5,261 nucleotides of DNA, from assembly GCA_910586865.1 (NCBI GenBank), contig CAJUIY010000074.1, positions 1 through 5,261 of the forward strand. The letters run 5' to 3'. Source of the DNA: an uncultured Bacilli bacterium (lineage in GTDB: Bacteria; Bacillota_I; Bacilli_A; RF39; UBA660). The notes beneath the pieces are model-generated. The model saw only the letters and a list, made by a program, of their open reading frames with translations, ran no database searches and was not told the DNA's origin. Numbering within the stretch: the first letter of the stretch is position 1; the number at the start of each line of letters is the position of its first letter. Positions 1 through 5,261 of this stretch are shown one piece after another. A program made the position numbers and the translations under genes.

Positions 1-47
1 ATAGAAAGAATCAATCAAATAGATTAATAATTTCTATAAGATTGATT
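1..47. repeat. Two interleaved short inverted repeats beyond the CoaE fragment
   Basis: Two perfect inverted repeats are interleaved here. ATAGAAA (1-7) is complementary to TTTCTAT (31-37), and AATCAATC (9-16) is complementary to GATTGATT (40-47). The arms occur in the order A, B, A', B', which is a pseudoknot-like topology and not a nested hairpin. The region overlaps the last codons of the minus-strand CoaE fragment and the left edge of the window. In such AT-rich DNA short matches arise by chance, so a functional RNA or a recombination scar is only a possibility. Confidence 0.35.
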
Positions 48-209
48 ATACGAGGTACGTGAGACTTCTTCCTTTACTTTCTTTTCTTCTAATACAAGAT
101 GTCCAATTTGGTCGATATCTAAATATAGAAAGTTGAGATAATTTTCTTCTAGATATTTTCCAATTTTACTTTTTCCACTTCCAGATTTTCCTGTTATTGT
201 CATATACAT
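24..209 (-). pseudogene. coaE: Dephospho-CoA kinase, N-terminal fragment (61 aa)
   Basis: This reads as the N-terminus of dephospho-CoA kinase, the cytoplasmic enzyme that phosphorylates dephospho-CoA in the last step of coenzyme A synthesis. A P-loop GKSGSGKS lies at residues 7-14, followed by the motif LDIDQIGH at 30-37, the usual CoaE 'D-x-D-x-x-x-H' region after the first helix. The family is normally about 200 residues; here recognisable sequence ends near residue 50 and is followed by an unrelated-looking tail and a TAA. All three minus-strand frames are closed before the left edge, so one simple frameshift does not restore the gene within the window. An ATG at 215 is only 1 nt from the AAAGGAGG ribosome binding site (224-217), so I prefer the ATG at 209, with 7 nt spacing; 203 is also possible. 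The lid, the rest of the CoA-binding region and later catalytic residues are absent, so it cannot be a working kinase alone. It could be a decayed duplicate or a small P-loop protein; the CoaE assignment rests on the two motifs. Confidence 0.6.
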
Positions 210-230
210 AATCATTCCTCCTTTACAAAC

Positions 231-250
231 AGTATAAGAGAAATTATACT
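231..250. promoter_or_regulatory. Perfect dyad, candidate operator in the divergent region
   Basis: AGTATAA (231-237) and TTATACT (244-250) are perfect inverted copies separated by 6 nt. A second overlapping palindrome, TTATACTATAA, runs 244-254. The dyad covers both candidate minus-strand -10 elements and lies just upstream of the plus-strand promoter of the LysR gene. LysR regulators commonly bind such divergent regions and repress themselves, so this is a candidate autoregulatory site. It is not centred as a classic T-N11-A box, and part of the symmetry may simply reflect TATA-like promoter elements. Confidence 0.4.
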
Positions 251-259
251 ATAAGTAAA
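231..259 (-). promoter_or_regulatory. Minus-strand promoter for the CoaE fragment
   Basis: On the minus strand TTTACT (259-254) is followed after exactly 17 nt by TATACT (236-231), a good sigma-A type pair (4/6 and 5/6 matches). Transcription would begin very close to the ribosome binding site at 224-217. A perfect TATAAT at 248-243 is an alternative -10 that would give a longer leader, but it lacks a clear -35. Either way the fragment keeps a plausible promoter. Confidence 0.5.
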
Positions 260-271
260 ATATATATTAAT

Positions 272-292
272 TATAATAATGATAAGTAGGAG
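272..292 (+). promoter_or_regulatory. Promoter -10 and ribosome binding site of the LysR gene
   Basis: A consensus TATAAT lies at 272-277, giving a start point near 284. The -35 region (about 249-254) is poor, as expected of an activator-dependent or regulated promoter. GGAG at 289-292 sits 8 nt before the ATG at 301 and fixes that start. Confidence 0.5.
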
Positions 293-300
293 TTATTACT

Positions 301-1197
301 ATGGAAAATATCAATTTAGAACAATATAAAGTTTTCTATTTCGTTGCCAAAAATAAAAATATCACGAAAGCAGCAAAGGAATTGATGATATCTCAACCAG
401 CGATTACACAAACAATTCAAAAGTTAGAAAAAGAGATAGAATATTCACTATTTTTTCGTACGAAAAAGGGAATGGAATTGACAAAAGAAGGAGAAATTCT
501 TTTTTCTCATATTAAAGAGTCGATTGAATGTTTAAATGATTGTAAAGGTAAGTTAGATAGGTCAAAGAAAAAAGAAGAAATCATAATTCGAATAGGAGGA
601 GGAACCACTCTTTTAAAACATAATGCGTTAGAAGGATTTAAAAAATTCAAAAAGAAATATCCTAGTACTAAAATAGAAATCAAAAAAGATATTACCAAGA
701 ATTTATTTCAGGATTTATTAGAAGATAGGCTTGATATGGTATTCTTAAATATGCCAGTTGCAGATATTTTAAAAGAGAAAATTAAAATCATTCCAATTGA
801 AGAAGTACAAGATGCTTTTTTAGCGGATGGTTCTACTTTTTCGGATTTAAAGGATAAAGAAATAGATGGTAAAGAGATAGCAAATCTACCTTTTGTTTTA
901 CAGTCAGAAGTATCTTCTTCTAGAAAATATTTGGATTATCTTTGTAATAAAAATAAAATACATTTGCAACAAGGATATGAATTACATAGTTATGAGTTAG
1001 TGATAGAATTTGTAAAAGCGGGACTAGGTCTTGGTTTTATTAATAAAAATCATGTAAAAAAAGAACTAGAAAGTGGGCAATTAATAGAAGTGAAGACTCC
1101 TTTTGAAATTCCTAAAAGAGAAATTGGTATTGCCATTCACAAAAAACAGGAAAATAATGAATATCTAAAAGAGTTTATTAATATGATAAAAAAATAA
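301..1197 (+). CDS. LysR-type transcriptional regulator
   Basis: This is a DNA-binding transcription factor of the LysR family. Its 298 residues match the usual family length of about 300. Residues 4-63 form the winged helix-turn-helix, with AAKELMISQPAITQTIQKLE at 24-43 covering the turn and recognition helix, and FFRTKKGMELTKEG as the wing. Residues about 65-90 are the linker helix. Residues 93-298 are the periplasmic-binding-protein-like effector domain, including IRIGGGTTLL at 96-105 and the family-typical AGLGLGFI at 240-247. The protein is cytoplasmic with no signal or membrane segment. It is transcribed divergently from the CoaE fragment; the shared region carries a perfect dyad that could be its own site. 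The next gene begins 57 nt downstream on the same strand, so co-transcription or control of that gene is possible. The effector cannot be predicted: the domain is lysine-rich and I see no diagnostic ligand motif. Family assignment is firm, target unknown. Confidence 0.95.
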   Translation: MENINLEQYKVFYFVAKNKNITKAAKELMISQPAITQTIQKLEKEIEYSLFFRTKKGMELTKEGEILFSHIKESIECLNDCKGKLDRSKKKEEIIIRIGGGTTLLKHNALEGFKKFKKKYPSTKIEIKKDITKNLFQDLLEDRLDMVFLNMPVADILKEKIKIIPIEEVQDAFLADGSTFSDLKDKEIDGKEIANLPFVLQSEVSSSRKYLDYLCNKNKIHLQQGYELHSYELVIEFVKAGLGLGFINKNHVKKELESGQLIEVKTPFEIPKREIGIAIHKKQENNEYLKEFINMIKK

Positions 1198-1216
1198 GTG
1201 ACTAAGAAAGCTTAGA

Positions 1217-1245
1217 TATAATAAGATAGAGAAAACAAAGGGAGG
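1217..1245 (+). promoter_or_regulatory. Candidate -10 and strong ribosome binding site before the unknown gene
   Basis: A consensus TATAAT lies at 1217-1222 without a convincing -35 at 16-18 nt. A small hairpin CTAAG-AAAG-CTTAG (1202-1215) sits just upstream and has no U-tract, so it is not a terminator. GGGAGG at 1240-1245, 9 nt before the ATG at 1255, is a strong ribosome binding site. The unit may start here or be read through from the LysR gene. Confidence 0.35.
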
Positions 1246-1254
1246 TTTGTTGTT

Positions 1255-3186
1255 ATGGATAAAGAAGTGAAGTTTAAATCAGTAGTAGCTGCGGGTATTT
1301 TAAAATTTGGAAAGTTAGATAATGTGGATGTTAATCTAATATTTGAAGATTTGGAGAAACTATCTATTTTGGTTAGAAATTGTTATTATTTAGAGGAAGT
1401 AAGAAGATTTGTTGGTATCCAAGAAAATGGGTTCATTACCTTAAATGGTACCACTGCTTTGGATCATTTTATCGATGAAAGATATATTACGGTAAAAGAT
1501 GAATTGCAAAAAATGGTGGAAGAGGAAATTAAAGATTATTTTGATAAACTAGATGTAGCAGAGTTTCAAAAAAGAAAGTTAGAATTATTAAAGAAGGGAA
1601 GAGAAAAATTATTAAAAAATGCCAACATCTTGTTGATTTCCGATATCGAGGAAGAATATGAAGAGCTTGAAAAAGTTGGTTTTTCTCATATTGATTATTT
1701 TAAATCTATTATTAGAGCAGACCATTATTTTAAGGAACACGAAGAAGCGGTTGGAAAATACGATATTTTGATAGATGGTTCTGAGACTGTAGTTGAGGAT
1801 GCTTTTGATAGGGATGGATTTCTAAAAGAGATTCGAGAAAGAAAAGATATTTTAGCAATTAATCTAAATAGATATGATTCTTATGGTTATTTTAACTTAT
1901 CATCTTACTTAATGGACTTAAAAAATTATAGATACTGGACGTCTGAAGAAAATACATACCGAGAAATATTTGAAAGGATAGCGGAGTGTGCTATCTTAAA
2001 TAAGATATCGGATAAGGTAAAGGAAACCGAGTTTATTCCTATAAAAGATAAAGTAAATCCTAATAGACTTCCATTACCAACCAAAAAAGAGGATTTAAAA
2101 ATATTATATTTAGATGCCATTTCTGTACACCCTGAGTCAGAGCTGGTAGCGAAAAGACTAGGCCTAAATGTTACTTTTTTGGCAGATAATAACAATACTT
2201 TAAAAGAAAGTGTTAGGTATGAACTAGGAAATTTTGATATCATTATTGCTAGTGAATCTTATTCTAGAAAACTAATTTCTTTTCATAAGGAAAGTAAAGA
2301 GCAATGTAAGGATACTGGTAGACCCTTGGTTTTATTATTAACTTATCAAAAAGAGGAAGAATCAAGATATGATAATTATAATAACAGACATTTTTTTGGT
2401 TTTCAAATGAATCTTTGCTATTCTTTTGGAGGTTTATTATCCACTTCTTTGGAAAGGAGAATAGAAGTTTTTCAAATACTTGCTAACAAAAAAAACTTCA
2501 CTGATGGTACTTTAGAATATTGGTATTTCCATAAAGTATGTATGAAGGCAATTTTGGAAGGGGCTGTTGAATTATATAACCAAGCCTTAGAAAAAGAGAC
2601 TAAACCATTTGTAACAGGCTTTCAGACAATGAATCAGTACCAAACAGAATTTACAAAAGCAATCAAAGAATTTGAAGAAGAAAAAGAAAAAGAAATGGCT
2701 CCTTTACGAGATTATAATCAGTTAGTAAGTAGTTTAAACTATTATCTATACTATAAGAGAAAAGGATTCGTACCTTCATCAGTAGAAGGAATCGAAATCA
2801 TCGATAAAAAATCTATGATAAAAGTTACCAATATCATTCAAGGAATTCCTTATTGTTCGATGACAATGAAAAAATCTAATAATAATAGTGTTTGGTTAAA
2901 AAGATTTATGATTCAGACAAGAACCAAAAAGGGAAGACTTGGTGATGAGGTAGAAGCTGGTATTTACACGAAAATATTTGAAGGAAAAGATGGGGTTCCA
3001 AAACGATTAAATGAGGAACAGCAAAGAGCTTTTACGTCTATTTGTAAGAAAGTAAATAAAGTGATTTTACCGTTAAATGTAGAAGCTTTTAATAGAAAAT
3101 TAAAAATGGAAGAGGAACAGAAAGAAAGACCAAAACAAAAAAGTTATAGAAGAAATAAAGAAAATCGGAATCATAATAGAAAATAG
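1255..3186 (+). CDS. Unknown 643-aa protein with two alpha/beta units and a basic tail
   Basis: I do not recognise this protein and assign no function. It has no signal peptide or membrane segment, so it is probably cytoplasmic. Residues 1-75 look globular; 80-122 is a charged, helical, probably coiled segment. Two similar alpha/beta units follow. Unit 1 (about 122-230) has a strand NILLISD, a helix and GKYDILIDGSE (167-177). Unit 2 (about 281-400) has KILYLDA, a helix and GNFDIIIASES (325-335). In unit 2 the run from FDIII through SYSRKLISFH to CKDTGRPLVLLL has the spacing and feel of DUF2325 domains, but the GGR and HDGG signatures of that family are missing, so this is a weak inference. 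Residues 410-500 are helical and include a Glu/Lys-rich stretch at 471-480. The last 25 residues are very basic and rich in Arg, Lys and Asn, which suggests nucleic acid contact. The start is set by GGGAGG 9 nt upstream. The Nudix gene follows after 8 nt, so the two products are probably made together. Confidence 0.85.
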   Translation: MDKEVKFKSVVAAGILKFGKLDNVDVNLIFEDLEKLSILVRNCYYLEEVRRFVGIQENGFITLNGTTALDHFIDERYITVKDELQKMVEEEIKDYFDKLDVAEFQKRKLELLKKGREKLLKNANILLISDIEEEYEELEKVGFSHIDYFKSIIRADHYFKEHEEAVGKYDILIDGSETVVEDAFDRDGFLKEIRERKDILAINLNRYDSYGYFNLSSYLMDLKNYRYWTSEENTYREIFERIAECAILNKISDKVKETEFIPIKDKVNPNRLPLPTKKEDLKILYLDAISVHPESELVAKRLGLNVTFLADNNNTLKESVRYELGNFDIIIASESYSRKLISFHKESKEQCKDTGRPLVLLLTYQKEEESRYDNYNNRHFFGFQMNLCYSFGGLLSTSLERRIEVFQILANKKNFTDGTLEYWYFHKVCMKAILEGAVELYNQALEKETKPFVTGFQTMNQYQTEFTKAIKEFEEEKEKEMAPLRDYNQLVSSLNYYLYYKRKGFVPSSVEGIEIIDKKSMIKVTNIIQGIPYCSMTMKKSNNNSVWLKRFMIQTRTKKGRLGDEVEAGIYTKIFEGKDGVPKRLNEEQQRAFTSICKKVNKVILPLNVEAFNRKLKMEEEQKERPKQKSYRRNKENRNHNRK

Positions 3187-3191
3187 GTGAT
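3185..3191 (+). promoter_or_regulatory. Ribosome binding site overlapping the upstream stop codon
   Basis: AGGTGAT, complementary to the anti-Shine-Dalgarno core, starts inside the TAG stop (3184-3186) of the unknown gene and is 3 nt from the Nudix ATG at 3195. With the TGAT part included, the register is normal. The overlap suggests translational coupling and selects 3195 as the start. Confidence 0.6.
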
Positions 3192-3194
3192 AAG

Positions 3195-3725
3195 ATGAGT
3201 TTACATGTAACAATTACAGACAAAGATTTAGGGCTAGAAAGAAAAGAATTAAATCATCCAGTTATTCGAATGGCATCTAGAGGGATTGTAATAAATAAGG
3301 ATGGAAAAATCGCGGTTATGCACAAACGATTAAAAAATGAATATAAATTACCAGGTGGTGGGATGGAAGGACCAGAGGAAAAAGAGAAAGCTTTCTTAAG
3401 AGAAGTGTTAGAAGAAACAGGGTGTCATGTTGAAATCATCGAATTTTTAGGAACAGTTGAAGAGGAACGAACGCAAAAGAATTTTAAACAAATATCTTAT
3501 GTTTATGTGGCAAAAGTGACAGAAGATACCAATACCTTCCATTTAACAAAAAAAGAAGAAAAGGAAGGGATGGAACTTCTCTGGATGGAATTAGGAGATG
3601 CGATGGATAAGGTTACCAATTGTTACCAGTATTTAAAACCATCCAGTTATGGTGATATTTATTATACAAAGTTTGCTGTTACAAGAGATAAAAAGATATT
3701 ACAATATTACAAAGAAAGAAAATAA
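3195..3725 (+). CDS. Nudix family hydrolase
   Basis: Nudix enzymes hydrolyse a nucleoside diphosphate linked to another group, such as oxidised dNTPs, ADP-ribose, NADH or dinucleoside polyphosphates, with a divalent metal. The 176 residues hold a perfect Nudix box GX5EX7REUXEEXGU at residues 55-77: G55, E61, R69-E70, E73-E74 and G76, with E70, E73 and E74 as the expected metal ligands. KLPGGG (51-56) precedes it as usual, and the strand RGIVINKDGKIAVMHKR (29-45) is the typical first part of the fold. Residues 85-110 give a further beta region, and 125-176 form a C-terminal part with no substrate signature I can name. No transmembrane segment or extra domain is present. It lies 8 nt after the unknown 643-residue gene, with its ribosome binding site over that stop, so it is the second gene of a pair. 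A long hairpin with U-tract begins 7 nt after its stop. The family is certain, the substrate is not predictable. Confidence 0.95.
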   Translation: MSLHVTITDKDLGLERKELNHPVIRMASRGIVINKDGKIAVMHKRLKNEYKLPGGGMEGPEEKEKAFLREVLEETGCHVEIIEFLGTVEEERTQKNFKQISYVYVAKVTEDTNTFHLTKKEEKEGMELLWMELGDAMDKVTNCYQYLKPSSYGDIYYTKFAVTRDKKILQYYKERK

Positions 3726-3731
3726 TGAGAT

Positions 3732-3804
3732 AAAGTAGGATTAATAGCAAGAGATACTAGGATGGTATGCTTGCTGGGAAATGGTCACTACTTTTTTATT
3801 TTTT
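3732..3804 (+). terminator. Three-part hairpin with U-tract after the Nudix gene
   Basis: The outer stem pairs 3732-3743 with 3782-3794 (12 pairs including two G-T wobbles, one bulged A at 3787). After an internal loop (A3744 opposite 3777-3781) a middle stem pairs TAGCAAG (3745-3751) with CTTGCTG (3770-3776), ending in a T-G wobble. After a small internal loop, ATAC (3754-3757) pairs with GTAT (3765-3768), closing a 7-nt loop. The outer stem runs directly into a tract of T with one A (3792-3804). This fits a factor-independent terminator of the unknown-gene/Nudix unit, though the stem is longer, weaker and more elaborate than a simple terminator. A structured 3' RNA is an alternative. Confidence 0.6.
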
Positions 3805-3806
3805 AG

Positions 3807-3867
3807 AGTGATTATTATTTTTCTCATGTCGATAGATAATTTTTTAGAAAGGAACTTTCAAATCACT
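3807..3867 (+). repeat. Minor inverted repeats in the intergenic region
   Basis: AGTGATT (3807-3813) is perfectly complementary to AATCACT (3861-3867) across a 47-nt loop. Inside that loop, GAAAG (3847-3851) and CTTTC (3855-3859) form a small 3-nt-loop hairpin. The right arm of the larger repeat overlaps the -35 region of the downstream promoter, so it could be an operator half-site. In AT-rich DNA it may also be chance. No gene is visible between 3726 and 3939. Confidence 0.25.
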
Positions 3868-3895
3868 AACAGATATGACAATTTTATGGTATACT
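3866..3895 (+). promoter_or_regulatory. Extended -10 promoter of the DUF2314-domain gene
   Basis: TGGTATACT (3887-3895) is an extended -10 element (TGn plus TATACT, 5/6 to consensus). CTAACA (3866-3871), 18 nt upstream, matches 4 of 6 -35 positions. Transcription would start near 3902, leaving a leader of about 38 nt before the ATG at 3940. This shows the downstream gene is promoted separately from the Nudix unit. Confidence 0.6.
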
Positions 3896-3939
3896 TAAAA
3901 TGGATAAAATAAAGAACAAAATAGAAATGAGGTTTTCAT

Positions 3940-5211
3940 ATGTTTAAAAAAGTCAAAGAATCTCCTTTAAATTACTGGGAGAAAAGCTCTTACTTATTAG
4001 CAATACCAGAAAAGGAAGAAGAAGATCTTTTAAAAGATAGTCTAGAAAGAGTAGCTATGATTCCAGGAGTCGAGATCAAAGAAAAACAATTGCATGCCGA
4101 AAAAAGCTTGGTTACTTTACGATTAGTTTATGAAAATGAAGAGTATGAGGTAGGATTTTATCCTGGAGGAGTATCTGTTCCAGAGTATTATTTGAATAAA
4201 AACTTTTATTTTTCAGAGGAGGAGAGAAAAAATCTTCTAAAGGCACATACTTCGTTAACGATTTATATGAAGTTTCATGAGGATGCTAAAAAATCTTTTC
4301 ATTTTCAATTAAAACTTGCGAAAGCTTTGGTTCCTGATTTGATAGGGTTACTGGATGAAAGTGCTGAAAAAATGTTACCAGCAAAGTGGGTTTTTATGAC
4401 CGCAGAATCGAAAGTCCCTCCAAATCCAAAAAGTCTATTCACGGTTCAAGCAGTAGCCGATAAGAATAATAAAGTTTGGTTACATACGCATGGTCTTTGT
4501 CGATGTGGAATACCAGAACTTGAAATATTGGAATCAGATCAAGAAAATTATCAAAACCATTATAATTTAATTACTGCCTATGCTATGTACTTATTAGATA
4601 AAAAAGGAGACTTTGATTCTTTTGATAAAGGAGTCTATATCGGTCATTTAATCAATAATCATCCAGTGGTGGTTACCTCTAGATTATGGACGGAAGGAAT
4701 CAAACAATATAAGCATCTAAAACTAGGAAATTTAAAAGATCGTCAAGAAGGACATAATACAAAAACAAATATTATTTTCTTATATAAAAGTGAAGAAGAT
4801 GAGAAGAAAGGAATTTTAAGCAAGGTATCCATCTATGATGAGTTATGGGGTGAGAATCCATTATTCTTCTTTAGTGATGAAGAAACAGAACGTATGAAAA
4901 AGTTAGCTTATGAACGATTTGATTGTGTGAAAAAAGCAGGAGAAAATAAGGAAAACAGTGTTCTTCTAAAAATAGGCTTACCTTTAGAAGAAAAGGGGAA
5001 ATTTGAACATATTTGGTTTGAATTATTAGAAATCAAAAAAGATAAATTAAAAGCTAAATTAACACAAGAGCCTTATGATGTTTCCCATATGCATACAGGT
5101 GATATCGGTTGGTATACAAAAAAGGATGTGACAGACTGGTTAATTTATACCAAAGATTTCGTGGTCTCTCCAGACAATGTCTATTTGTTAGAAAATAGTA
5201 ATAATAAATAG
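3940..5211 (+). CDS. DUF2314-domain protein, probable DUF4026 family
   Basis: The biochemical function is unknown. The protein has 423 residues, with no signal peptide and no membrane segment, so it should be cytoplasmic. The C-terminal part (about 312-408) resembles DUF2314: FEHIWFELLEI (355-365) then LTQEPYDVSHMHTGDIGWY (374-392) and VTDWLIY (397-403), matching the family pattern of an 'EH-W' strand, an 'EP' turn, a 'GD' strand and a terminal 'DW'. The N-terminal and middle parts (about 15-310) look like DUF4026, a family seen in Bacillota that often carries this C-terminal domain; I give this from memory of family style and with less certainty. A notable patch is WLHTHGLCRCG at 180-190, with H182, H184, C187 and C189 close enough to bind a metal, followed by the acidic PELEILESD. 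H383 and H385 form a second His pair. The start is supported by ATGAGG (3927-3932), 7 nt upstream. It has its own extended -10 promoter and appears monocistronic within the window. Confidence 0.8.
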   Translation: MFKKVKESPLNYWEKSSYLLAIPEKEEEDLLKDSLERVAMIPGVEIKEKQLHAEKSLVTLRLVYENEEYEVGFYPGGVSVPEYYLNKNFYFSEEERKNLLKAHTSLTIYMKFHEDAKKSFHFQLKLAKALVPDLIGLLDESAEKMLPAKWVFMTAESKVPPNPKSLFTVQAVADKNNKVWLHTHGLCRCGIPELEILESDQENYQNHYNLITAYAMYLLDKKGDFDSFDKGVYIGHLINNHPVVVTSRLWTEGIKQYKHLKLGNLKDRQEGHNTKTNIIFLYKSEEDEKKGILSKVSIYDELWGENPLFFFSDEETERMKKLAYERFDCVKKAGENKENSVLLKIGLPLEEKGKFEHIWFELLEIKKDKLKAKLTQEPYDVSHMHTGDIGWYTKKDVTDWLIYTKDFVVSPDNVYLLENSNNK

Positions 5212-5261
5212 ACTTCTTGCGTAACTAAAAATAGGTATTGCATTTCAGAAAAAAATGATAT

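Noticed and set aside
507..698. Minus-strand open frame of 63 codons.
   Set aside because: It lies antisense inside the LysR gene, has no ribosome binding site, and its hydrophobic product is the shadow of a lysine-rich coding strand.
1202..1215. CTAAG-AAAG-CTTAG hairpin after the LysR gene as a terminator.
   Set aside because: The stem has only five pairs and is followed by ATATAATAAG, not a run of T, so it is unlikely to end transcription.
1926..2243. Minus-strand open frame of 105 codons.
   Set aside because: It is fully antisense to the 643-residue gene and its Ser/Phe/Leu-rich product shows no family motif, as expected of a reverse shadow in AT-rich DNA.
3759..3770. AGGATGGTATGC resembles the T-box core AGGGTGGNACCGCG, upstream of a U-tract.
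   Set aside because: The match ends after about nine bases and lies inside a better self-contained hairpin. The space where a T-box stem I should be is Nudix coding sequence, and the downstream gene has its own promoter after this point.
3762..3806. A 14-codon open frame from ATG to TAG in the intergenic region.
   Set aside because: It has no properly spaced ribosome binding site and coincides with the hairpin and U-tract, whose T-run gives the Phe-rich end.
5212..5261. Possible terminator after the last gene.
   Set aside because: Only very short imperfect pairings are visible before the window ends and no U-tract follows, so nothing can be supported.

Overview
The window is AT-rich throughout, uses strong GGAGG-type ribosome binding sites, and reads with the standard code (tryptophan is TGG and no in-frame TGA occurs). 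This fits a low-GC Bacillota, possibly one of the gut Erysipelotrichia/Mollicutes-related lineages; the lineage is an inference from composition and protein style only. No RNA genes, CRISPR arrays, transposases or phage genes are visible.

Layout. (1) Positions 1-209, minus strand: a 61-residue N-terminal piece of a dephospho-CoA kinase (CoaE). It has an intact promoter, ribosome binding site and P-loop but stops after about 50 recognisable residues, in a stretch with two interleaved inverted repeats. (2) Positions 210-300: a short divergent intergenic region with promoters facing both ways and a perfect 7-bp dyad over the minus-strand -10 elements. (3) Positions 301-1197, plus strand: a full-length LysR-type transcriptional regulator. 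(4) Positions 1255-3186: a 643-residue soluble protein that I do not recognise. It contains two similar alpha/beta units, the second weakly reminiscent of DUF2325, and a strongly basic C-terminal tail. (5) Positions 3195-3725: a Nudix hydrolase with a perfect Nudix box, 8 nt downstream and with its ribosome binding site over the previous stop codon. (6) Positions 3726-3939: an intergenic region with a long three-part hairpin and U-tract (a terminator or structured RNA), then an extended -10 promoter. (7) Positions 3940-5211: a cytoplasmic protein with a C-terminal DUF2314-like domain and a probable DUF4026 body. The last 50 bases hold no gene I can support.

How the genes may work together. 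The unknown 643-residue gene and the Nudix gene are almost certainly one transcription unit ending at the hairpin at 3732-3804. The LysR gene lies 57 nt upstream of that unit and could be co-transcribed with it or regulate it. The DUF2314/DUF4026 gene is separately promoted. No pathway connects all the genes. The parts most worth a second look are the unknown protein paired with a Nudix enzyme, the elaborate hairpin, and the CoaE fragment.
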